32,883 nt of DNA from Craurococcus roseus (GTDB taxonomy: Bacteria; Pseudomonadota; Alphaproteobacteria; Acetobacterales; Acetobacteraceae). Position 1 is the first letter of the stretch, and every line of letters starts with the position of its first letter. Below, piece after piece: positions 1 through 6,453 of the stretch. The notes below the pieces were generated by a model. The model worked only from the letters and a program-made list of their open reading frames with translations, was not told the origin of the DNA and made no database searches. The DNA lies in NCBI RefSeq assembly GCF_039523795.1, contig NZ_BAAAFZ010000051.1, forward strand, positions 1 through 32,883, read 5' to 3'. The position numbers and the translations under genes were made by a program.

Positions 1-94
1 GGCGCCTGGCCAACGCGCGGAGGCGCCGCCGCCGCGGGACGAGCGCCGCGCCACAGGCTGGGCGCACACTCGGGCGCGCCCACGCGATGAAGAT

Positions 95-455
95 GAAAAA
101 GTCGGTGTAGCCGTCGATTGCGCTCGGCAGGTGTATGGTTCTGCCCGCTGTGCGACACAGCAGCGGCACCATTTCGCCGCGTGTCGGGTTGCCCGCCGCG
201 AGAAGATCGGACATGCGCGAAGCGCAACGCTCTATGCGGCTTTGTGCCCGGCTTGAGCGGCGTATCGAGCGCCGCTTCCGCCGTGCGTTACGCGTCGCTG
301 AACAACAGTTCGCCCTCTGCCAACGTTGTCAGATCGAGGACGATACTGCCGGTTGCGACACCGCCCTGCGGCTTGCCCTCCCCGAGCACGGAGAACACGC
401 CGGGCGGAAAGTTTTCGGGTGGGAAGTCCGGACGGCCGTTCGCGCTTTCCACCTG
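95..455 (-). pseudogene. fahA: Decayed fumarylacetoacetase (FAH) N-terminal remnant
   Basis: Fumarylacetoacetase performs the last step of tyrosine/homogentisate breakdown. On the minus strand, from about 455 down to a TAA at 288-290, the frame reads VESANGRPDFPPENFPPGVF and then LGEGKPQGGVATGSIVLDL. This matches the conserved FAH N-terminus (SDFPxxNLPxGVF, then IGVAIGDxILDL). After the stop, in another frame (ATG at 212-214), it resumes with SDLLAAGNP and then TIHLPSAIDGYTDFF, which corresponds to the FAH block LNxLMALG ... HLPAxIGDYTDFY. The stretch between these blocks is much shorter than in real FAH, and the similarity ends at about position 95, just after YTDFF. The remnant therefore shows an internal stop, a frameshift, an internal deletion and loss of the catalytic C-terminal domain. 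Positions 1-94 show nothing recognisable. The family assignment is from remembered motifs. Confidence 0.78.
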
Positions 456-487
456 ATTGCGGTGAGCCGGATTGGGTCGTGTGCCGG

Positions 488-853
488 TCAATGAGGGCGG
501 CTGTAGACCACTTGGGCGTTGTCGCCACCACCGACCAGCCACGCTTCCCGACCGGGCGAAGCGGTCTCAGGCTCCAGGTACTCCACCGAGACGCCACCGA
601 AGTTGTACCGTGCGCGCGCGAGGCGCGGCGGCTGCGACCGTGGGGCGTCACCCGTGCCGGCGCCGGCGCCGGAGTAGAGGATGGTCGTATTGTCGCCGCC
701 GCCCACCAAGGTGGCGGAAGCGCCGCCCACGACGTTGCCGGCTTTTCCGCCGCGCGCGGCGGAAAAGCCGGTGGTGTCGGGGGCTTGCGCCTGCGCCGCG
801 CCGGCTGCGGCGCCGAGGGCGATGACGGAAGCAAAAAGGGCGTTGCGGAACAT
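488..853 (-). CDS. Small secreted protein with duplicated LVGGGDN motif
   Basis: This is a 121-residue protein of unknown function. The N-terminus MFRNALFASVIALGAAAGAAQA is a clear Sec signal peptide with an AQA cleavage site near residue 22, so the mature protein of about 99 residues should be periplasmic or secreted. The mature part carries two copies of a short motif, LVGGGDNTTILYS and LVGGGDNAQVVYS, the second at the extreme C-terminus. The start is supported by AGGAG seven bases upstream of the ATG. The gene stands alone on the minus strand, 167 bp downstream of the hydrolase gene. No family is recognised. Confidence 0.72.
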   Translation of the reverse strand: MFRNALFASVIALGAAAGAAQAQAPDTTGFSAARGGKAGNVVGGASATLVGGGDNTTILYSGAGAGTGDAPRSQPPRLARARYNFGGVSVEYLEPETASPGREAWLVGGGDNAQVVYSRPH

Positions 854-980
854 GCCTTGTCTCCTGATCTTTGGCGGGGCCTCTTGGCCTCGCCGTTGAT
901 CGGGAAGATGGGCGACCGGTCCTTCGGAGGCGAACGCGTATGCCGGATGCGTGCCATCCGCTTCGTGGATGAAACGCCCG

Positions 981-989
981 CCCCCCCCC
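981..989. repeat. C9 homopolymer run
   Basis: Nine consecutive C (G on the minus strand) lie in the 167-bp gap between the hydrolase gene and the small secreted protein gene, about 130 bp upstream of the latter's start. Runs of this length are prone to slippage. It lies just beyond GC-rich inverted repeats that follow the hydrolase stop codon. It may be promoter-proximal for the small gene, but no effect can be shown. Confidence 0.5.
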
Positions 990-1020
990 GCCGGTCGCGC
1001 CCATCGGGGCGTGGCGGGCC

Positions 1021-2169
1021 CTACTCGATGCCGCGCAACGCCGCCGATCCCCCCGGGGCTTCGGCCGTCGCCAACCGCGGCGGCGCCGGGACCGGCTCGC
1101 CGTTGGCGCAGGCGACCGCCGCCTCCAGGCCGGCTCCGGAGGTCCGGTGGAAGCTTGCCGCCGCGCCCCCTTCCGCGGGATCGAAGCCGGAGGCCTCCAC
1201 CGCGCGCACGTCCAGGCCGGCGCCCCGTGCCGCGTCGGCCCACGCCCGCCACGACGCCGCCGGCACCTTGCGGTCGCGGCGGTCGCCGAGCACGACGACC
1301 GTCGTCGCACCGCCACCGCCGGGCTCGATCGACCCGACGGAGCGCATCGGGTCCGCCAAGGCGGCGGCCCGCATCAGGTAATGGTCGGGCAGGCCGCCGT
1401 CCGCCCCGCGGTAGAACGCGGCGAGGTCGAGCGGGGCCGAGGCCAGTACCGCGCACGCGATGTCCGTCCGCCGCGCCAGCAGGTTGGCGGCTATCGCCCC
1501 GCCCGAGGAGAAGCCGGAGAGCACGAAAGCCCGTACGCCGTAGCGCCGGCGCAGCTCCGTCAAGGCGGCGTCCACCAGCTCCACCTCCGCGGCCGTGTGC
1601 CGGTCCCGCGCGTGGTCGCCCGAGGAGCCGTGCATGCCGGGCCGCCCGATCAGGAACACCGGCCGCCCGCCTGCGGCCTCGCTCAACGCTTCCGCCGCGG
1701 CGCGTCGGGCCGCGGCCGGGACCTCGTAGCTTTCGCCCGCGCCTTCGATTTGCGGGGCGCCGCCTGCGAAGCGGTAGGCCACTCCGGACGCGTCGCCCGG
1801 GATGTGCAGGACCGCTAAGCGCGGCGCCTTGGCTCCGCCGCCCCGGACCGCGCCCGCCGCCGCGTAGCGCAGGCACTCGCCCCGCCAACCATCGCGCGTC
1901 CGCACCCACAGCCCGTCCGGCAACGCGCGGCAGGCCGCTTCGCTCGCCTTGGCACCCGATGCCAAGCCTGCGCGCGTGGCGGTGTCGGCGGTGAAACCCG
2001 GCGCCAGCGGACCCGTCGAGGCCGTCCGCAACCCGGTTTCCCCGGCGCAGCCGCCGAAGGCCAGGAACGACGCGAGCAGCGTGGCCGGTCGTGGCATGCC
2101 GCGCGCGACGAGCGCCTGCCGGAGCCGACGGACGTGCGCCCGGGGTTCGGGCCCCGCGGGTGCGCGCAT
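1021..2169 (-). CDS. Alpha/beta hydrolase, putative lipoprotein
   Basis: This is a serine hydrolase of the alpha/beta fold with unknown substrate. The nucleophile elbow is G219-F-S221-S-G223 (numbered from the first ATG). An acid candidate lies in GDRRDRKVP (D299 region) and a histidine in SFHRT (H341). The first ATG (2167-2169) overlaps the TGA of the upstream amidohydrolase gene as TGATG, which suggests translational coupling. From this start, however, the protein has a basic 24-residue leader. An internal ATG (2095-2097) gives MPRPATLLASFLAFGGC, a short lipoprotein-type signal with the cysteine at residue 17. The internal start gives the more sensible protein, the first start has the better context, and the choice is open. 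The pairing with the amidohydrolase suggests joint breakdown of an acylated or ester compound. Confidence 0.75.
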   Translation of the reverse strand: MRAPAGPEPRAHVRRLRQALVARGMPRPATLLASFLAFGGCAGETGLRTASTGPLAPGFTADTATRAGLASGAKASEAACRALPDGLWVRTRDGWRGECLRYAAAGAVRGGGAKAPRLAVLHIPGDASGVAYRFAGGAPQIEGAGESYEVPAAARRAAAEALSEAAGGRPVFLIGRPGMHGSSGDHARDRHTAAEVELVDAALTELRRRYGVRAFVLSGFSSGGAIAANLLARRTDIACAVLASAPLDLAAFYRGADGGLPDHYLMRAAALADPMRSVGSIEPGGGGATTVVVLGDRRDRKVPAASWRAWADAARGAGLDVRAVEASGFDPAEGGAAASFHRTSGAGLEAAVACANGEPVPAPPRLATAEAPGGSAALRGIE

Positions 2170-3923
2170 CACGCGGCGGCCGTGGCCGGCGCGTTCCGCA
2201 CCAAGCGGCCGGGCAGGGCGCCGGTGGCTTGGCCGTCGCGGTAGGTCACCGTCCCGTTCACCACCGTTGCGGCGTAGCCCCGCGCGCCTTGCAGCAGGCG
2301 TCGGCCGCCGCCGGGCAGGTCCCACACCATCGCGGGGCGCTCCAGCGCGAGGGCGTCGAAGTCGATGACGTTGATGTCCGCCTTGAGGCCCGGCGCCAGC
2401 ACGCCGCGGTCGTGGAGCCCGGCGGCCCGCGCGGTGTCGGAGGTTTGCCGGCGCACCAGCTCCGGCAGGGGCACCGTTCCCTCGCGCCGGTCGCGGCCCC
2501 AGTAGGCCAGCAGGAAGGTCGGGAAGCTGCCGTCGGAGATGAAGCCGACATGCGCGCCGCCGTCCGACAGCCCGACGATGGTGTTCGGGTGCCGCAGCAG
2601 CTCCGCGCTGGCGCCCAGGGTGTAATCGCCGTAGTTGGTCAGCGGCGCGAACAGGAAGCTCCGGCCCTCGTCGGCCAGCAGCATGTCGTAGGCCACCTCC
2701 TCCGGCGTGCGCCCCTCGCGCGCCGCGGCGGCGGCGACCGAGCTTTCGCGGGGCGGCGCGTAGTCCGGCGGGTCGCCGAAGGGGAACATGCGCTGGAAGG
2801 ACAGGCGGGTGATGAGCGGGAAGGTGCTGCCCGTGACCCGGTCCTCGGAGAGGATTCGCGCGCGCACCGCCGGGTCGCGCATCGCCCGGACGCGTTCGGC
2901 GAGCGGCAGGTGGGCGATGGCCTTGTAGCTCGGCGCGGCGCTGAACGGGTTTTGGCTGCCCTGGAGGCCGAGCAGGATGCCGATCGGGCGCGGCGGGAAC
3001 ACCGGGCGGATCGGCAGCCCCTCCGCCGCCGCCTTGTTGGACAGCGCCAGCAGCTCCTTCCACGCCTCCGTGCGGTCGTGCCGCGCGGTCAGCGAGAACA
3101 GGATGGGCCGCCCGCTCCGCTCCGCCACGCGCCGCACCATGGCGAACTCGGTCGCCGGGTCGGGCTCGTTCCAGTCGGACACCAGCTCCAGGAAGCCCGC
3201 CCCGGCGTCGTGGAGGCCGAGGGCGATGCCCGCCAACTCGTCCTCTTGCGCCCGCAGGGTCGGCGTCGGGTCGCCCTTCAGCGTCTTGTGGCTGATGGTG
3301 CGGCTGGTGGAGAAGCCGAAGGCGCCGGCCCGCACCGCGTCGGCCACGATGGCGCGCATGGCGGCGATGTCGCCCTGGTTGGCGGGCTCCAGCGCCAGCG
3401 CGCGCTCGCCCATGGTGTAGACGCGCGCCGCCGCGTGCGGCACCAGCGCGCAGATGTCGAGGTCGCGCGGCTTGGCGTCGAGCACGTCGAGGTATTCGGC
3501 GAAGCTCTCCCAGCGGAACTCCAGCCCCTGGTGCAGCACCGGGCCGGGGATGTCCTCCACCCCCTCCATCAGCTCGATCAAGGTGTCGCGGTCGCCGGGC
3601 CGGACGGGCGCGAAGCCCACGCCGCAGTTGCCCATCACCGCCGTGGTGACGCCGTGCAGGGCCGAAGGGGCGAGGTGCGAGTCCCACACCGCTTGGCCGT
3701 CGTAGTGGGTGTGAAGGTCCACGAAGCCCGGCGTGACGAGGAGGCCGCGCGCGTCGATCTCTTCCCGGCCCCGGCCCCGGCCCCGGCCCCGGCCCCGGCC
3801 CGGCACGTCGCCCACCGCCGCGATCCGCCCGTCCTTCACCGCCACGTCCGCCTGGAACGGGTCGCGCCCGGTGCCGTCGATCACGGTCCCGTTGCGGATC
3901 ACGAGTTCGGCTTCGGCGCCCAT
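2169..3923 (-). CDS. Amidohydrolase, N-acyl-D-amino-acid deacylase (D-aminoacylase) type
   Basis: This 584-residue protein belongs to the metal-dependent amidohydrolase superfamily, D-aminoacylase-like branch, which usually hydrolyses N-acyl-D-amino acids or related amides in the cytoplasm. It begins with the small beta domain (VIRNGTVIDGTG, residues 8-19). The metal motif is DLHTHYDGQ with H71 and H73. Cys100 lies in GNCGVGFAP and catalytic-type Asp454 in GLSDGGAH. The C-terminus returns to the beta domain (ADINVIDFDAL). The usual length for the family is about 480-580. AAGGAG lies seven bases before the ATG. Residues 42-53 are six Gly-Arg dipeptides encoded by a perfect hexanucleotide repeat, located in the loop just before the first metal strand. 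It forms an operon with the downstream hydrolase (1-base overlap). The exact substrate cannot be read from the sequence. Confidence 0.88.
   Translation of the reverse strand: MGAEAELVIRNGTVIDGTGRDPFQADVAVKDGRIAAVGDVPGRGRGRGRGRGREEIDARGLLVTPGFVDLHTHYDGQAVWDSHLAPSALHGVTTAVMGNCGVGFAPVRPGDRDTLIELMEGVEDIPGPVLHQGLEFRWESFAEYLDVLDAKPRDLDICALVPHAAARVYTMGERALALEPANQGDIAAMRAIVADAVRAGAFGFSTSRTISHKTLKGDPTPTLRAQEDELAGIALGLHDAGAGFLELVSDWNEPDPATEFAMVRRVAERSGRPILFSLTARHDRTEAWKELLALSNKAAAEGLPIRPVFPPRPIGILLGLQGSQNPFSAAPSYKAIAHLPLAERVRAMRDPAVRARILSEDRVTGSTFPLITRLSFQRMFPFGDPPDYAPPRESSVAAAAAREGRTPEEVAYDMLLADEGRSFLFAPLTNYGDYTLGASAELLRHPNTIVGLSDGGAHVGFISDGSFPTFLLAYWGRDRREGTVPLPELVRRQTSDTARAAGLHDRGVLAPGLKADINVIDFDALALERPAMVWDLPGGGRRLLQGARGYAATVVNGTVTYRDGQATGALPGRLVRNAPATAAA
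3765..3800. repeat. GGGGCC hexanucleotide repeat, six perfect units
   Basis: Six perfect copies of ccggcc (GGCCGG/GGGGCC on the coding strand) lie inside the amidohydrolase gene and encode Gly-Arg six times at residues 42-53. Because the unit is a multiple of three, gain or loss of copies keeps the frame and changes only loop length. A partial seventh unit follows. Confidence 0.95.
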
Positions 3924-4070
3924 GGGCGTGCTCCTTGTCGCGGCGTTTCCTTTGTCCGCCTATTTAGGCCCGGGTGCCCGGGCGGACCAGCCGCGAACCG
4001 CGGTGGCGCCTCGGTCCGGGGTTCGGCCTTCGGCCCGTTCCGTCCTTTGCCGGCCCGGCCGTCGGGCGGG

Positions 4071-4345
4071 AGCGCGTTTTTGTCGCTTTCGGACAAATCC
4101 CCCTCCCTCGCGCGCCGGGGCCGGAGGGGCGGGCGCGTCGCGGCGGCACGGCGCCGGGACAGGAGCCGGCCCGCGCTGGCTTCGTTACCGGTCGACGCCG
4201 GACTTTGCCGCGCTTTCGGACAAAATGCCCATTCTCCCCGCGGCGGGCCAGGGCGGGCGACGCGGCCCGGCACTCGGCGCTCTGCCGCGGCGCTGCCGGG
4301 CCGCGACGGCTTTGTGCCGAATTCGGACAAAACCCCCCTTGCGCG
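4071..4345. repeat. Three degenerate palindromic repeats with core TTCGGACAAA
   Basis: The 10-base core TTCGGACAAA occurs at 4088-4097, 4215-4224 and 4322-4331. Each copy is preceded by a TTTG-type left arm that makes an inverted repeat. Copy 1 is TTTGTC-N7-GACAAA. Copy 3 is TTTGTGCCGAATTCGGACAAA, nearly a full palindrome with one bulged base. Each core is followed by a C-rich run. Copies 1 and 2 also share a GC-rich tail of about 60 bp (CGGGC, GGCGGGCG, CGGCGC blocks). In copy 1 the C-rich run pairs with GGAGGGG to give a 7-bp stem. The unit length is about 107-127 bp. It looks like a decayed intergenic palindromic repeat family rather than a CRISPR. Confidence 0.6.
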
Positions 4346-4405
4346 GTGAGGTAGAATGGGAGGGTTGCGTAGGGCGTGAAAATCATCTAGGAGTATTAGC
4401 CTATA

Positions 4406-4430
4406 TGACGCGCGATGTCCAGGCGCGTCA
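4406..4430. repeat. Perfect 8-bp inverted repeat TGACGCGC-N9-GCGCGTCA
   Basis: The left arm is at 4406-4413, a 9-base loop at 4414-4422 and the right arm at 4423-4430. There is no T-run on either side, so it is a poor intrinsic terminator. It could be an operator or part of the DNA that originally followed the orphan gene at 5443-6303. No function can be assigned. Confidence 0.5.
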
Positions 4431-4512
4431 GCGGTGGGTGGTGTCTCATCCGGCTTTCGGCTTGTCTGGCTGAAGAGCACTCGTCCGCGACTGCCCCTTC
4501 TCGGACCTCTAA

Positions 4513-4526
4513 GTGTCCGTCTCGGA
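4513..4526. repeat. IS5-family left terminal inverted repeat
   Basis: GTGTCCGTCTCGGA is identical over 14 bases to the reverse complement of 5430-5443. The TAA target duplication lies directly outside at 4510-4512. Confidence 0.92.
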
Positions 4527-4528
4527 AC

Positions 4529-5341
4529 TCACATGGAACGTCCAAGCCTGCGTGTGAGCAGCATGGCGGACGCCGCGTAGAGGAAAGCGGTGGCGGAGGC
4601 GATGGTGGCTTCGAAGTCGCGGGCGAGACGGCGGTTGCGGCCGAGCCACGCGAAGGTCCGTTCGACCACCCAGCGCCGGGGCTGCACGGCGAAGCCGACC
4701 TGCCCGGCCCTTCTGCGGACGATCCCCACGACGATCAGGGTCGCCTCGGCGACGCGCCTGGCGGCATAGCCCGCGTCGGCAAAGGCGCGCTCGATGAACG
4801 GGTACAGGCCGCGCGACGCCTTGAGCAGCGGCACGGCGCCGTCGCGGTCCTGCACGCAAGCCGGATGAGCGCGCAACACGAGAGCCCGTCCGTCGGTGTC
4901 GGCGAGGGCGTGGCGCTTGCGGCCCCACACCTTCTTGCCCGCGTCGTAGCCGCGTGGGCCGCCCGCCTCGGTCGTGCGCACGCTTTGGCTGTCCATCACC
5001 GCCGCGCTCGGGCTGGCGCCGCGGCCCACCCGCTCGCGGTCGGCCATCACAAGGGCGAAGTTCATCGCTTCCCACGTGCCCGCGTCGCGCAGGCGCGCGA
5101 ACCAGCGGTAGGCGGTGCGCCACGGCGGCAGGTCCTTGGGCAACGACCGCCACGGGCACGAGCAGCGCAGCACGTAGCTGATGGCGTTCACCACCTCGCG
5201 CAGCGGCCAGCGGCGGGGCCGTCCGCAGCGGCGGGGCGCAGGCAGCAGCGGTTCCAGCAGCGCCCACTCGGCATCGGTCAGGTCGCTTCCATAGCGCAAT
5301 CCCGCGCGGCTATGCTGCGCGCGGGTGGTCGGGGTCCACAT
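4529..5341 (-). CDS. IS5-family transposase (DDE)
   Basis: This is a 270-residue DDE transposase that cuts and joins the ends of its own element. The N-terminal DUF4096-type region includes LTDAEWALLEPLLP (residues 21-34) and YRWFARLRDAGTW (78-90). The catalytic residues are Asp117 in VMDSQSVRTTEAGG, Asp189 in FADAGY and Glu228 in VVERTFAWLGRNRRL (the Y/N-x-R-x-x-E region). The downstream block GYDAGKKVWGRKRH is typical of the IS1031-like group. An ATG at 5339-5341 was chosen; a TTG at 5354-5356 would add five residues. The frame is intact with no programmed frameshift. The TGA lies 16 bp inside the left end of the element. Confidence 0.95.
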   Translation of the reverse strand: MWTPTTRAQHSRAGLRYGSDLTDAEWALLEPLLPAPRRCGRPRRWPLREVVNAISYVLRCSCPWRSLPKDLPPWRTAYRWFARLRDAGTWEAMNFALVMADRERVGRGASPSAAVMDSQSVRTTEAGGPRGYDAGKKVWGRKRHALADTDGRALVLRAHPACVQDRDGAVPLLKASRGLYPFIERAFADAGYAARRVAEATLIVVGIVRRRAGQVGFAVQPRRWVVERTFAWLGRNRRLARDFEATIASATAFLYAASAMLLTRRLGRSM

Positions 5342-5429
5342 GAGATCATCCAGCAAGGCTTCGACAACCTGCTGAAATCACATCCGCCCCGGCCGCCCAA
5401 CCCCCACACAAACCCAATTGCAGTGTCGA

Positions 5430-5443
5430 TCCGAGACGGACAC
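5430..5443. repeat. IS5-family right terminal inverted repeat
   Basis: TCCGAGACGGACAC pairs perfectly with the left end and is followed by the TAA duplication at 5444-5446. Its last base also serves as the third base of the stop codon of the neighbouring orphan gene. Confidence 0.92.
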
Positions 5444-6303
5444 TAAGCCCGGCTTGCCAAGGTCCGGCTTTGGGGGGTGAAGACGATCGGCAACACCTCG
5501 AACTTCGGATTGCTGAGATCGACCTCGATTTCCGAGGTAAATAGCTGTAGGTACACGCCCGCGTCAAACCCCTTGAATGTAATGCCAGCCGCTTTCATTG
5601 CTTTAAATGTCCGGCAGGCGGCGGAGGTGAAGACCGGAACCAGATCTAAATAGATCTGGTTTTCGGGATAGTGCTCGCTGAAGCCTTTTTGGCGGATCGC
5701 CGCAAGCCCGAGTTGGCGCTCGATCAGCATGAACCTTTGCTTCGCCTTATCGCCTTTCAGGGACGCATCGAGGTACGGCGACACGAGCGTCGGATCGAGC
5801 CGCGCGTCAAGATCATCCAACCTTACATAGTGGCTCATGCGAATGGGCGAGCCATGGAGGGTCGGGTAGCTCGCCAAGAGGAATGAGGCGCCAAGCCAGC
5901 GCGAGGCGTCGCCATCAAAGAACAGACGCGAATAGAGGCTACGAAATAGCGGATGATTGCGATGATGGATCGCATTTCGCACGGCGATTAGCAGTGCAGT
6001 GTCGCCGTGGTCGAAATAAGAGAAGATGGTTTTGGACACATCGTAGAGGGTGTGGAATGCCTCAAGCTTTGCTTCGAAGGCGCGGTCCAGATTATTAATG
6101 GCCTCTTCACGATCAACCTTGAATAAATTCCCGAAACGCATTTGGGATTCAGCATGCAGACGCATAGTGTTCGCTAGAATGCTAATCGCTTCCTCAACCG
6201 CACTATTGCGCTGCATCCGTTCTATACCTTCAAAGCCAAGCCGCTTCCAACCCAGCGCGAGCACCCAAACGGAGACTCCACCCAATTCCCGAAACGCTTG
6301 CAT
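5443..6303 (-). CDS. Orphan protein with HEPN-like RNAIHH motif
   Basis: This 286-residue protein of unknown function is clearly lower in GC and different in codon use from its neighbours, which suggests horizontal transfer. It is largely helical by composition, with a helical N-terminal half (AVEEAISILANTMRLHAE). At residues 109-118 it reads RNAIHHRNHP, preceded by LLIAV. This resembles the R-x4-6-H active-site motif of HEPN ribonucleases and toxins (R109, H113/H114). A long C-terminal half follows without recognised motifs. The start is uncertain: ATG at 6303 was chosen; ATG at 6216 (behind a GAAGG) or GTG at 6387 are also possible. The TAG stop spans the junction with the IS element, and the same stop would have existed before insertion. 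No antitoxin-like partner is adjacent. Confidence 0.7.
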   Translation of the reverse strand: MQAFRELGGVSVWVLALGWKRLGFEGIERMQRNSAVEEAISILANTMRLHAESQMRFGNLFKVDREEAINNLDRAFEAKLEAFHTLYDVSKTIFSYFDHGDTALLIAVRNAIHHRNHPLFRSLYSRLFFDGDASRWLGASFLLASYPTLHGSPIRMSHYVRLDDLDARLDPTLVSPYLDASLKGDKAKQRFMLIERQLGLAAIRQKGFSEHYPENQIYLDLVPVFTSAACRTFKAMKAAGITFKGFDAGVYLQLFTSEIEVDLSNPKFEVLPIVFTPQSRTLASRA

Positions 6304-6453
6304 GCGGGAGGCGGAAGCGCCGCGATCGATTCGCTGACGCCTAAGTTCCGCCCGTTCGCCCGAAAGTACTACAGCAAGGGGCGGCACGACAACGAAGTGG
6401 CGAGACGACAGGCGCCTCCGTACCGGGGGCGCCGGTCGCCCGGGCAGCCCGCG

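Larger units (their letters stand above)
3924..4509. other. Gene-free stretch with degenerate repeats
   Basis: No convincing gene lies between the amidohydrolase start and the IS element. The open frames here have proline/arginine-rich products typical of non-coding GC-rich DNA. Positions 3924-3945 hold the amidohydrolase ribosome binding site. Positions 4071-4345 hold three related palindromic units and 4406-4430 a perfect inverted repeat; both are listed separately. From about 4365 to 4510 the base composition is clearly less GC-rich, as in the gene on the far side of the IS element. This suggests that this stretch and the orphan gene were contiguous before the insertion. Confidence 0.6.
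4513..5443 (-). mobile_element. Complete IS5-family insertion sequence, 931 bp
   Basis: The element is bounded by perfect 14-bp terminal inverted repeats, GTGTCCGTCTCGGA at 4513-4526 and its reverse complement at 5430-5443. It is flanked by a 3-bp direct repeat TAA at 4510-4512 and 5444-5446. It contains one transposase gene filling almost the whole length on the minus strand. The size of about 0.9 kb, a single-frame transposase and a TNA-type 3-bp target duplication fit the IS1031-like group of the IS5 family, which is common in acetic acid bacteria. Identical ends, an intact transposase and a perfect duplication indicate a recent and potentially active copy. Confidence 0.93.

Noticed and set aside
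135..494. Plus-strand open frame opposite the left-edge remnant
   Set aside because: Arginine-rich product without family features. The minus strand carries clear fumarylacetoacetase blocks.
1010..1020. Rho-independent terminator after the hydrolase gene
   Set aside because: GC-rich inverted repeats are present between 975 and 1020, but pairing is ambiguous because of the G9 run and only three T follow.
4071..4345. CRISPR-like array
   Set aside because: Only three degenerate units with uneven spacing of about 107-127 bp, related sequence in the would-be spacers, and no cas genes.
2091..4349. Long plus-strand open frame opposite the hydrolase and amidohydrolase genes
   Set aside because: Its product is repetitive and rich in Arg/His/Gln/Val. 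It is the antisense of well-supported genes.
4405..4473. 22-codon reading frame with an upstream TAGGAG (possible leader peptide)
   Set aside because: Spacing from TAGGAG to ATG is too long, the first codons lie within the inverted repeat at 4406-4430, and nothing downstream would use a leader.
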